Shown: in pieces, positions 15,001 to 22,096 of the stretch
Layout of the letters: every line of letters begins with the position of its first letter
Position numbering within the stretch: position 1 is the first letter of the stretch
NCBI GenBank assembly: GCA_910578555.1
Contig: CAJTPS010000035.1
Coordinates: forward strand, 1-23,187
From: an uncultured Lachnospiraceae bacterium
Lineage (GTDB): Bacteria > Bacillota > Clostridia > Lachnospirales > Lachnospiraceae
DNA: 23,187 nt
Direction of reading: 5' to 3'
Program-made: the position numbers and the translations under genes
Notes under the pieces: generated by a model
The model's database searches: none
Told to the model about the DNA's origin: nothing
What the model saw: the letters and a program-made list of their open reading frames with translations, nothing else

Positions 15001-16036
15001 AGGAACCGGTGTTTTTGACCTCACCTGCCAAAACCTTATGAGTCCGGTAATAGGTGGGCGTACAGCCTAAGAACTTTTTGAATAATTTATTAAAATAGCT
15101 TGTGTTATTAAAACCGACAGACAGAGCCAGGTCCGCCATTGACATAGGTGCATCAGGATATTCTGCCATCTTTTTCGTCGCCTCGAGAATACGGTATCTC
15201 ATCAGGTATTCAAAGGGCGTCATCTGTAACGTGCGTGCAAAACAGCGGCAGCACTCACTCTTACTGATATGTACGCTGTCGGCGATCTCATTTAGAGTGA
15301 TCGGCTCGGCATGGTGCATCCTGATATAGAGCATCGCCTGTTTGACCCGCTGCTCGTCTAAGGAGACATGGGGAGGCGGCGCTGTTTTCATATTCGGAAG
15401 CTGTCCGACCAGCTCTGACCAGAAACGGCACAAATGCCCTTTGGCAGCAATCTCATAGCCAAAGGGTTTTGCTATGTTGACAGCGATCGCGTCGTTGACG
15501 GCATCTAACATTCGTTCATGCCATGCGTTATTTTCATCCAGAACAAACATTTTAAACAGCCGGAAATTCTGAAGCGGGAGCAGAAACTGTGTATGCAGAT
15601 AGCTGCTCTTGTGCCCGAACAGGAAATCCGGGTGGAATACGATTGAATAGAAAGTACAATTATTGTGGTCCATAGACTGAATGGCGTGCAGGACGCTCTG
15701 ATTGATTATGATACCCTGGCCCGGTTTCAGTGTGTAGACGGCGTCGTCGGTGGACACCTCAGCGAGTCCGTTATTAATAATCAGAATCTCCATTTCCTCA
15801 TGCCAGTGCCAGCGGATTCTGTTCATATAGGATTTACTCAGGTCCAGATAATGAACAGCAACGGGATAATCCAGGGTCCCGAAATCTTTCTTTTCATAGA
15901 GATTGTCATAGGTCTTGATCGGATCGTCCGCGTAGAGTGACCGGGCAGTGTTGTCAGGGGAAGCTGCACCGTCAGCCAATGTCTTCTGTTTGACAGTATG
16001 CACTACATGGATGTCAGGTGTCGCGGGTGTCTGCAT
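14981..16036 (-). CDS. AraC-family transcriptional regulator with cupin sensor domain
   Basis: 351 residues. The start is set at the ATG at 16036, because AAGGAGG lies 7 nt upstream on this strand; a longer frame to 16066 would begin with an implausible Arg-rich stretch. The N-terminal half (about 55-150) is a cupin-like ligand domain: HWHEEMEILIINNG, then LKPGQGIIINQSVLHAI. The C-terminal 100 residues form the double helix-turn-helix: ITLNEIADSVHISKSECCRCF and MSMADLALSVGFNNTSYFNKLFKKFLGCTPTYYR (given here as two adjoining motifs, residues about 250-345). Such proteins usually control sugar or secondary-metabolism genes by binding a small ligand. It is transcribed divergently from the S8 protease gene from a strong promoter at 16094-16122 and converges on nth. 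Target and ligand are unknown. Confidence 0.92.
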   Translation of the reverse strand: MQTPATPDIHVVHTVKQKTLADGAASPDNTARSLYADDPIKTYDNLYEKKDFGTLDYPVAVHYLDLSKSYMNRIRWHWHEEMEILIINNGLAEVSTDDAVYTLKPGQGIIINQSVLHAIQSMDHNNCTFYSIVFHPDFLFGHKSSYLHTQFLLPLQNFRLFKMFVLDENNAWHERMLDAVNDAIAVNIAKPFGYEIAAKGHLCRFWSELVGQLPNMKTAPPPHVSLDEQRVKQAMLYIRMHHAEPITLNEIADSVHISKSECCRCFARTLQMTPFEYLMRYRILEATKKMAEYPDAPMSMADLALSVGFNNTSYFNKLFKKFLGCTPTYYRTHKVLAGEVKNTGSFNVPDL

Positions 16037-16093
16037 ATTGTGCCTCCTTCTCCTACGTAATTTCACAGCCAGCCGGTATGCCGCTTATAAGCT

Positions 16094-16122
16094 ATCATAG
16101 CATGAACGGATAAGAGAGTCAA
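16094..16122 (-). promoter_or_regulatory. Sigma-A promoter of the AraC-family gene
   Basis: Read on the minus strand: TTGACT (16122-16117), a 17-bp spacer, then TATGAT (16099-16094). Both boxes are one base off consensus at ideal spacing. The -10 box ends 57 bp before the start codon at 16036. Confidence 0.75.
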
Positions 16123-16145
16123 AGCAATTAGAATGTGTATATAAT
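16117..16145 (+). promoter_or_regulatory. Possible promoter of the S8 protease gene
   Basis: A perfect TATAAT lies at 16140-16145, 36 bp before the start codon. The 17-bp-spaced position for a -35 box (16117-16122) holds AGTCAA, which is poor on this strand but is the -35 box of the divergent AraC-family promoter. If the TATAAT is used, the two promoters overlap and an activator may be needed. Confidence 0.4.
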
Positions 16146-16181
16146 AACAGTAGTAATTATAAAAGAAGCGGGAGGAGCGTT

Positions 16182-18053
16182 ATGGACTCTCAGAAGAATG
16201 AAAACCTGTTGAATCTGGCACTGGATACACCGGAAGCAGAGCGGGAACGTTCGCTGGAATTAAACGTAGGATTTGACACGGCGCTAAAGTCGTGGGAGGT
16301 GATCGTGAAGTATCATGGATCGCTTCAGGAACTGATATTAAGAGGTATAGGAGTAGAGGAACTGATTGCGGGATACGCGATCCTGACAGTGCCGGAATCG
16401 GAGATGGATATATTGGCTGAGACGGAACAGATCGAGTATGCGGAGAAGCCGAAACGACTCTTTTTCTCTGATCTGGCAGGAAATACGGCCTCCTGTTATA
16501 CACCGAACAGCAGGTTGTTCGGGGAATTGACCGGTGCGGGCGTCCTGGTGGCGGTCATTGACTCCGGCATCAGTTATTGGAATGAGGATTTTCGCAATGT
16601 AGACGGTACTACAAGAATACGGTATCTGTGGGATCAGGTATTGAACCGGGAGTTTGACCGGGAACAGATCAATGAAGCGCTTGCCGCAGGCAGCCGGGCG
16701 CAGGCACAACAGATCGTGCCCAGTGTGGACACGACCGGTCATGGAACGGCAGTGGCGGGAATCGCCGCGGGTGGTGGCGGCACGGGCGGTACAGCCTATG
16801 CAGGCGTGGCGAGAGACAGTGATCTGCTGGTGGTGCGGCTGGGGACGCCGCGGGCGGAGTCTTTTCCGAGAACAACGGAACTGATGCGGGCTCTGACTTA
16901 TACAGTCAACAAGGCGATAGAACTGCAGATGCCGGTGGCGGTCAATCTGAGTTTCGGTAATACCTACGGAGCACATAACGGAACCTCTTTGCTGGAAAGG
17001 TTTCTTGACAACGTGTCTGAAATCGGCCGTTGTGTGATCTGCGTGGGCAGCGGAAACGAGGGCGCGTCCGGCGGGCACGTGGGCGGCAGTGCGGCGGTGA
17101 CGGGACGCGGCGGCAGGGCGGCAGGTACAGGCGGCTTTGCGGGGCAGTCTGCGGACGGGCGGAACGCGGGAATGCGCGTCAGTCAGTTTATAGATGGGTT
17201 GACTGAAAGAGTCACCAGTATTGACGAAAGTGTCACCGAGAATATGACACGTGTGGAACTAGTGGTGGGAAACTATGAAACAGGCCTGAATATACAGCTT
17301 TGGAAGGAATATACAGATCGGTATGCGGTCATCCTGGTTTCTCCGGCAGGAGCATATCTGGTTGTGGATACTGACCGGCCCGGTAAACAGACTTACCGGC
17401 TCGAGCAGACGGAGATTCTGTTGTATAACGGAGAACCGGCGCCGTACCTGACCAGTCAGGAGGTGTATTTTGACCTGTTACCGGCCGGAGACAGCAGATA
17501 TTTGAACAGCGGTGTGTGGACCTTCCTGCTGGAGCCGATCGAGACGGTTACCGGTAACTATACTTTCTATCTGCCTTCCGGTACAGTACGGAGCGCGCAG
17601 ACACGCTTCGTCTGTCCGACGCCGGATGTGACACTGACGATTCCCTCCACGGCATCTAAAGTGATTACGGTTGGGGCATATGATCCGGTTTATGAGTCCT
17701 ATGCGGACTTTTCCGGCAGAGGATACTTATATCAGGAACAGGTCAACAGCCGCACGTCGGATTCTTTCGTAAAGCCGGATCTGGTGGCGCCGGGAGTGGG
17801 CGTCATTGCACCAAACCGGGACGGAGTGTACGGTCCGGTGACGGGGACGTCTTTTGCCACGCCCTTTGTGACGGGAGCGGCTGCGCTTCTCATGCAGTGG
17901 GGGATTGTTAAGGGGAATGATCCGTATCTGTATGGGGAGAAAGTGAAAGCGTACTTAAGAAGAGGGGCAAAGCCGATCCGGGGGGAGACGGAATATCCGA
18001 ATGCGCGGGTGGGGTATGGGGCGCTGTGTGTGGAGGATAGTTTGCCGGGGTAG
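16182..18053 (+). CDS. S8 family (subtilisin-like) serine peptidase, Csp-like
   Basis: 623 residues; GGGAGGA is 6-7 nt before the ATG. There is no signal peptide or membrane helix. Residues 1-100 look like a prodomain. The catalytic triad is complete: D127 (VAVIDSGISY), H187 (GHGTAVAGIAAG) and S557 (GTSFATPFVTG), with the oxyanion-hole N292 (VGSGNEG). A long insertion between Asn and Ser (about 300-550) includes a Gly/Ala-rich run at 297-327 and a beta-rich domain. This layout, leaderless with a jelly-roll-like insertion, resembles clostridial CspA/B/C germination proteases and their non-spore relatives. Substrate unknown. The 14 C-terminal codons and the 3' UTR hairpin recur at 20843-20962, pointing to a lost tandem paralogue. 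A TATAAT box at 16140 may drive it. Confidence 0.93.
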   Translation: MDSQKNENLLNLALDTPEAERERSLELNVGFDTALKSWEVIVKYHGSLQELILRGIGVEELIAGYAILTVPESEMDILAETEQIEYAEKPKRLFFSDLAGNTASCYTPNSRLFGELTGAGVLVAVIDSGISYWNEDFRNVDGTTRIRYLWDQVLNREFDREQINEALAAGSRAQAQQIVPSVDTTGHGTAVAGIAAGGGGTGGTAYAGVARDSDLLVVRLGTPRAESFPRTTELMRALTYTVNKAIELQMPVAVNLSFGNTYGAHNGTSLLERFLDNVSEIGRCVICVGSGNEGASGGHVGGSAAVTGRGGRAAGTGGFAGQSADGRNAGMRVSQFIDGLTERVTSIDESVTENMTRVELVVGNYETGLNIQLWKEYTDRYAVILVSPAGAYLVVDTDRPGKQTYRLEQTEILLYNGEPAPYLTSQEVYFDLLPAGDSRYLNSGVWTFLLEPIETVTGNYTFYLPSGTVRSAQTRFVCPTPDVTLTIPSTASKVITVGAYDPVYESYADFSGRGYLYQEQVNSRTSDSFVKPDLVAPGVGVIAPNRDGVYGPVTGTSFATPFVTGAAALLMQWGIVKGNDPYLYGEKVKAYLRRGAKPIRGETEYPNARVGYGALCVEDSLPG

Positions 18054-18127
18054 AATGGAGTTGGTTTTAGGGAATAAGCACTTTATCTTGTGAGGTATAG
18101 TGTCGAATAAAGTGCTTATTATGTGTT
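18009..18127 (+). repeat. Direct repeat, copy A: S8 gene tail plus 3' UTR hairpin
   Basis: The last 14 codons of the S8 gene with the stop, and the following 74 bp, match 20843-20962. In the coding part most differences are at third codon positions. In the UTR the stretch from the stop through the left hairpin arm is nearly identical (one extra T in copy B). Confidence 0.85.
18073..18120. terminator. Hairpin after the S8 peptidase gene
   Basis: AATAAGCACTTTAT (18073-18086) pairs perfectly over 14 bp with ATAAAGTGCTTATT (18107-18120) around a 20-nt loop. It lies 20 bp after the S8 stop. No strong T-run follows, so it may be a weak or bidirectional terminator or an mRNA-stabilising end. Confidence 0.6.
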
Positions 18128-18349
18128 GGTTAATTTTATGGAATTTACCGCAGGAAATAATAGAAGATATTATTGTACTCGTAGACATAGATTTGTGATA
18201 GAATTAAAAACATTAAAAGAGAAGTTGTTGGTGAGAAACATTTTTGGGTTAGTGTAATAGAAAATTTTATTTACAGATGAAATAGCAGTGATAAGATATT
18301 GGTTTACAATAAAAACTGTTTAATGATGTTAAAAATTGAGGTGTGTTTG
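18121..18349. other. AT-rich gap where the base composition changes
   Basis: From here rightward the sequence is much more AT-rich than 4737-18053. A 39-codon ATG frame (18138-18257) exists but has no ribosome site and was not called. No clear promoter was identified. Confidence 0.5.
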
Positions 18350-19294
18350 ATGAATAATCAAAAAGAATTAGAAGAGGTATGGGAAGCTACAAAATCACTT
18401 GAAGGAACTGTGATTTATGGAAATAATATAGCGGAAAACCTTCAGTTTATCCACAAAAGCAAGGAGTTGGCAAAAAAACACGAATGGCTATATCATTGTA
18501 CAACTGTTTCTGCATTGAAAAGTATTCTAAAAAATAGAGAATTTTGGTTGTCAAATCTTAAATGTGTGAATGATATGGAAGAAACCGAACGCATTGATGT
18601 TCCAGAATATGAAAATAAATATTATGTTTGTTGTTTTACCTATGACGCACAGATTCCAGATATACATTGGAAAGAATATGGAAGTGAGTATGACGGTGTA
18701 CTAATTGGCATAAAAACAAATTGGTTTCTTAGAAAAGCAATGTTTATGTGTAGTGATAATTCAAAGTGTAATGATGAATTTATGACTATTATGAAAAATG
18801 ATAATGAAGCGCTTAGAATGAAAATTACGGAACAGAAAAAGGGAAGGATTATAAATCCATTTTATATTAATTCATTTGATTTCTATCAAATTAAATATGA
18901 TGATGAACTTTTCAAAAATATATCGGGGATAGGATATTTAGGCGAAAATGGAATTCAAGTGCGAACTTTGACACCGGAAATAGGAGGAATTATTAAAGCT
19001 ACACATGGAATGTGTAGAAGGTTTGGAGAAGAATCATATGATAAGGATTGGACAACGGAAAAGGAAGTAAGACTTAAAGTAGGAATTCAGCAATTAGAAA
19101 TTTTTGCTAATGGATATAAGATTCATGATGGGCAGATACTGAAAACTGTTTTTTTTCCTAAAATAGCAATTCCCGTTTCAGAGAATGCATTTGATGTTGT
19201 GAAAATAGGGTTTAGCCCGCAATTTTATGCCAGAAAAGAGTTTTTGGAGGAGATACGGCAACTTTTACCAGAGAGTATAATCAATGTTATTTAA
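18350..19294 (+). CDS. DUF2971-like protein of unknown function
   Basis: 314 residues from the ATG at 18350, which has GAGGTG 6 nt upstream; the frame runs back to a TTG at 18299 without a ribosome site. The N-terminal motif WLYHCTTVSALKSILKNREF followed by LSNLKCVNDMEE (about 46-78) resembles the 'YhYts...l..Il....lw...i...ND..E' opening of DUF2971 proteins. CFTYDAQIPDIHWKEYGS (95-112) and DWTTEKEVRLKV (E237, R241) match the later 'W..Yg' and 'E.E.R' motifs of that family. DUF2971 members are common in accessory and defence regions; a similarity to ADP-ribosyltransferase folds (the YH(C/Y)T motif) is possible but unproven. No membrane helix. AT-rich codon use, like the HipA-like gene that follows, suggests joint acquisition. 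Confidence 0.55.
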   Translation: MNNQKELEEVWEATKSLEGTVIYGNNIAENLQFIHKSKELAKKHEWLYHCTTVSALKSILKNREFWLSNLKCVNDMEETERIDVPEYENKYYVCCFTYDAQIPDIHWKEYGSEYDGVLIGIKTNWFLRKAMFMCSDNSKCNDEFMTIMKNDNEALRMKITEQKKGRIINPFYINSFDFYQIKYDDELFKNISGIGYLGENGIQVRTLTPEIGGIIKATHGMCRRFGEESYDKDWTTEKEVRLKVGIQQLEIFANGYKIHDGQILKTVFFPKIAIPVSENAFDVVKIGFSPQFYARKEFLEEIRQLLPESIINVI

Positions 19295-19305
19295 GACCAT
19301 AATAG

Positions 19306-19443
19306 TTAGCTATTCTAAAAATAGATGATTTAAAATATTTGTTGACAGATGAAGATGTTAAAAAAGTAATTGATGAAAAACTTCAAAAAGAAAATTGTAT
19401 AGATATTGAAAAAAATAGAGATGAGGTGATATTTTGGAATTAA
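19306..19443 (+). pseudogene. Short open frame before the HipA-like gene, possible gene remnant
   Basis: A 45-codon frame lies between TAG (19303) and TAA (19441). It reads as plausible coding sequence (IDDLKYLLTDEDVKKVIDEK and onward) but has no ATG or ribosome site; only TTG codons at 19339 and 19342 could start it. Its end overlaps the start of the kinase-like gene by 10 bp, and the kinase ribosome site lies inside it. It may be the tail of a decayed upstream partner gene. Product unknown. Confidence 0.3.
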
Positions 19444-20348
19444 TAAGCTTTGATAACTTTCAGCAGAATCAAAGAATGTATGGTGGAACAGCCGGTCGAA
19501 AAATGGGAATTACTTATGAAGGTAAAGACTATCTTTTAAAGTTTCCGGGAAATTTAAAAGAACAGCAGATGAAAAATATCAATCTGAGTTATTCGAATAG
19601 CCCTGTCTGTGAATATATTGGTTCAAAGATATACGAGATAGTTGGCTTGCCTGTTCACAATACAATTTTAGGAACCAGAAATAACAAAATTGTAGTTGCC
19701 TGCGAAGATTTTTTACAAGATGGAGATAAACTCTATGAGTTTGATAAAATAAAAGTTACTTTTGAACCACATTTTTTAGATTCAAATGGCAATGAGACAA
19801 ATGGTGTAGGCGTAGACTTGTATGAAATTATGATGACGATACAGGAGCATCCGTTTTTGCAAGATGTTCCGGGAGTAAAAGAGCATTTTTGGAATATGTT
19901 CATAATAGATGCACTGATTGGAAATACAGACCGTAATAACAGCAATTGGGGAATTATTTTAAGAAAGGATGGTTCGAAGGAGATTGCGCCTGTTTATGAT
20001 AATGGCAATTGTTTAAATAGCAAATGGGATGATGAAAAAATGCGAATCGTAATGAATGATGCTGATAAAATGGAAGCAGAGGCGTATAAAGCGCGCAGGT
20101 GTATCTTTGAATTACATGGGAAACGGGTAAATCCATATCATATAATTGAAAGCAGGGATTATCCGGAATGTTTAGAGGCTGTTTATAGATTGACACCCCA
20201 AATAGGCAATAATATGGATAAGATACAAGCAATGATAAAAGAGATACCAATTTTGTCAGAAATACAGAAGAGATTTTTTACATCAATTATTCAATACAGG
20301 TATGAAAAAGTACTGTTTGAATGTATAAAGAATGATTGTGTACATTAG
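19434..20348 (+). CDS. HipA/CtkA-like serine/threonine kinase-domain protein
   Basis: 304 residues starting at TTG 19434, supported by GAGGTG (19423-19428) 5 nt upstream and by the N-terminal fit. Kinase landmarks: Gly-rich loop GGTAGRKMGI (17-26), ATP-binding K36 (YLLKFPG), the HipA-type segment EYIGSKIYEIVGLPVHNT (60-77), the catalytic loop IIDALIGNTDRNNSNWG with D166 and N171, and the metal-binding D189 in APVYDNGNC. This is the HipA fold rather than a eukaryotic-type kinase. HipA toxins phosphorylate tRNA synthetases and cause growth arrest; CtkA relatives act on other targets. No HipB-like helix-turn-helix gene is next to it. Instead a small acidic protein gene follows at 20384, a candidate antitoxin or regulator. 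The AT-rich composition indicates an acquired module. Confidence 0.78.
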   Translation: MELISFDNFQQNQRMYGGTAGRKMGITYEGKDYLLKFPGNLKEQQMKNINLSYSNSPVCEYIGSKIYEIVGLPVHNTILGTRNNKIVVACEDFLQDGDKLYEFDKIKVTFEPHFLDSNGNETNGVGVDLYEIMMTIQEHPFLQDVPGVKEHFWNMFIIDALIGNTDRNNSNWGIILRKDGSKEIAPVYDNGNCLNSKWDDEKMRIVMNDADKMEAEAYKARRCIFELHGKRVNPYHIIESRDYPECLEAVYRLTPQIGNNMDKIQAMIKEIPILSEIQKRFFTSIIQYRYEKVLFECIKNDCVH

Positions 20349-20383
20349 ATTATGGAAAATCGTAAAAGGAGAGGCGATAAATA

Positions 20384-20599
20384 ATGTATGTGGATGAACA
20401 AATAATTTTAAGAGATGATTTGCCAGATGGGCTACAACGCGATTTTATGGAATTACAGGAATATTATAATACAGGTGACTGGTTTATGTTTGATACTGTT
20501 TTTGAGGCGATAGAAGCCAGTGTTAAAGCGTATTATCTGGCAGGAAAAATCAGCCGAGAGGATTTGAATAGTATTTTTAAAAAATATGGTATTGCATAA
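20384..20599 (+). CDS. Small acidic protein, candidate partner of the HipA-like kinase
   Basis: 71 residues, with AAGGAGAGG (20366-20373) 10 nt before the ATG and 35 bp after the kinase stop, so probably co-transcribed and co-translated at a good level. The protein is predicted to be mostly helical and clearly acidic (DEQ, RDDLPDG, DFMELQEYY), with the ending ISREDLNSIFKKYG. I do not recognise the family. There is no DNA-binding helix-turn-helix that I can see. Size, charge, order and tight spacing fit an antitoxin or accessory regulator for the kinase, but this is inference. A perfect palindromic terminator follows at 20673. Confidence 0.65.
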   Translation: MYVDEQIILRDDLPDGLQRDFMELQEYYNTGDWFMFDTVFEAIEASVKAYYLAGKISREDLNSIFKKYGIA

Positions 20600-20672
20600 T
20601 ATGGGAAAGGCTTATTGGCGGATGTTGTTACATTACAGAATATTGTTCCTCTTCAGATAAATGCATGATTGT

Positions 20673-20700
20673 AAAGTGGTCGAATTCGACCACTTTTCCA
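20673..20700 (+). terminator. Palindromic terminator after the kinase module
   Basis: Bases 20673-20696 form a perfect 24-nt palindrome centred on GAATTC: AAAGTGGTCG pairs with CGACCACTTT around AATT. Together with the next base, the right arm ends in TTTT. It sits 74 bp after the small gene stop and is the most likely end of that transcript. Confidence 0.65.
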
Positions 20701-20711
20701 TTGAAAACAAA

Positions 20712-20842
20712 TTGACATTAATTCACCATTCATTTTCCTCCCACTTGACACTAATTTACCATAACCCCAACGAAGTTATGCGGCTTCCGAGGATTTTGCT
20801 TCAAAAAAAGTGAAAAAAGTTTGTGACAATAACTTGACACAC
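20712..20842. mobile_element. IS-like terminal remnant without transposase
   Basis: TTGACATTAATTCACCAT (20712-20729) and TTGACACTAATTTACCAT (20745-20762) are direct repeats matching at 16 of 18 positions, starting 33 bp apart (three helical turns). Further TGACA-type repeats follow at 20824 and 20834. Repeated terminal boxes of this kind are typical of IS21-family ends. The last TTGACACA touches the point where the S8-like remnant begins, so an IS probably inserted into that gene. No transposase frame remains. IS21 assignment is tentative. Confidence 0.4.
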
Positions 20843-20887
20843 GCGGGGTACGGGGCAGTTTGTGTTGAAAATAGTCTGCCGGGATAG
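20843..20887 (+). pseudogene. Remnant of a second S8 peptidase gene (last 14 codons and stop)
   Basis: The frame reads AGYGAVCVENSLPG followed by TAG, against VGYGALCVEDSLPG and TAG at the end of the intact S8 gene (18009-18053). Most DNA differences are at third codon positions, as expected for two genes that evolved under protein-level selection. Homology stops abruptly at the IS-like end upstream. Everything 5' of this point in the paralogue is gone. Confidence 0.8.
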
Positions 20888-20962
20888 AATGGAGTTGGTT
20901 TTTAGGGAATAAGCACTTTACTATATGATATATGGTGTCGAGTAAAGCGCTTATTATGTGTT
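20843..20962 (+). repeat. Direct repeat, copy B: S8 tail plus 3' UTR hairpin
   Basis: Second copy of the unit at 18009-18127. Its hairpin uses AATAAGCACTTTA (20908-20920) and TAAAGCGCTTATT (20943-20955), with one A-C mismatch and the same 48-nt total length as copy A. The two copies bracket the AT-rich segment that carries the DUF2971-like and HipA-like genes. Confidence 0.85.
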
Positions 20963-21020
20963 AATTCAGGATAAATCGAATGAAATAAACATATGAGATA
21001 TGAAAAATGCAAATTGCAAA

Positions 21021-21050
21021 TTGTATTTCAAATATAGTTGTGTATACAAT
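21021..21050 (+). promoter_or_regulatory. Possible promoter of the Rpn-like pseudogene
   Basis: TTGTAT (21021-21026) and TACAAT (21045-21050) are separated by 18 bp, 44 bp before the start codon at 21094. Both boxes are near consensus, but the region is so AT-rich that chance matches are likely. Confidence 0.35.
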
Positions 21051-21093
21051 ATGATAATGATATGATGTAAATAAGAAATACGGAGGATTGTTT

Positions 21094-22023
21094 ATGGGGA
21101 ATATATATGACGGAGCATTTCGGACAATTTTAAATGACTGCAGACAGATGAGCATTCCGATAATCAATGAGATTTTCGAGGAAGATTATACAGGAAATGA
21201 AATAATAGAGTTTCATCCCAACGAGCATTTTATTGACCAACAGGATGTAGCAGACAAGGAAAGAATAACAGATACTAATTTTATAATCTATGGAAAGAAA
21301 AAGAAGAAATATCATTTGGAGTGTGAGAGTATCCTGCCGGATGGGCGGATGACTATTAGATTGTTTGAATACGATGCTCAGATTGCTTTAGATTAGGGTG
21401 AAGTCATCAATGAAATATTGACAGTGACATTTCCCAATACAGCAGTCCTATATCTAAGGAATTATAAAAAGACACCTGATAAAATGCGGTATGTGATAAA
21501 AACGCCGGGTGGCACCGTAGAGTATGATGTGCCGATTATGAAGGTGCAGGAATATACTCTGGAAGATATTTTTTCAAAAGGCCTTTTGCTGTTAATTCCG
21601 TTTTATATTTTTTCACATGAAGAGAACTTTAAGGTGTATAATAGTAATGAACAGAGATTGACAGAGCTGAAAGCAGAGTACCGAAGTATCTTGGAGAGAC
21701 TTGATAAACTGGAGCAGGAAGGGATTATTGGGGCGTTTGATAAACGTACTATTATAGAACTTTCTGGTGATGTGATTAGAGAAATTGCACAGAAGTATGA
21801 GAATGTGCAGAAAGGAATAGGTGGAATGATGAGCGGAGCGTTGCTTGAGACAGAAGCGAGGACGATTTTGAACAGAGGAAAAGATGAAGGCAGGAACCAA
21901 ACTAAAAAGGAAACTGCTCTCAGAATGTTGCAGGATGGAGAGTTACCGATTGATAAGATTGCAAAATATTCAGGGCTTGTAATCAAAGAAGTGGAGGAAC
22001 TTGCAAAGCTTGGGACAGTATAG
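21094..22023 (+). pseudogene. Rpn/PDDEXK-family nuclease (transposase-like), interrupted by one in-frame TAG
   Basis: The ATG at 21094 has GGAGG (21082-21086) 7 nt upstream. Codons 1-100 and 102-309 are in the same frame, split only by TAG at 21394-21396. The joined protein of about 309 residues matches the Rpn/PD-(D/E)xK transposase-like family common in Lachnospiraceae: DGAFRTILNDC, then the nuclease residues D (RITDTNFII) and E (YHLECES), FEYDAQIALD before the stop, TVTFPNTAVLYLRNY after it, and the C-terminal KIAKYSGLVIKEVEELA helix typical of these proteins. Such proteins nick DNA and promote recA-independent recombination. With the TAG the product would end at residue 100, just after the core; a restart at TTG 21418 has no ribosome site. 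So it is probably inactive, unless the base is a sequence error or read through. Confidence 0.8.
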
Positions 22024-22038
22024 ATTGGCTTTACTGAG

Positions 22039-22068
22039 GCAGTAGATCATATGATTTGCTGCTTTTTT
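22039..22068 (+). terminator. Intrinsic terminator after the Rpn-like gene
   Basis: GCAGTAGATCAT (22039-22050) pairs with ATGATTTGCTGC (22051-22062), including two G-T pairs, and six T residues follow (22063-22068). It lies 15 bp after the stop at 22023 and ends before the ApeA-like gene, which therefore needs its own promoter or read-through. Confidence 0.78.
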
Positions 22069-22096
22069 CAATTAAATACGAATGAAGGAGAATGAC

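Noticed and set aside
16338..17078. Minus-strand open frame of 246 codons inside the S8 protease gene
   Set aside because: Lies opposite the catalytic D and H motifs of the protease; composition reflects the GC-rich codons of that gene.
18138..18257. 39-codon ATG frame in the AT-rich gap after the S8 gene
   Set aside because: No ribosome binding site and no recognisable sequence; basic peptide content can arise by chance.
21397..22023. Second half of the Rpn-like gene as an independent gene starting at TTG 21418
   Set aside because: No ribosome site at a usable distance and it lacks the nuclease core; better explained as the rest of the interrupted gene.
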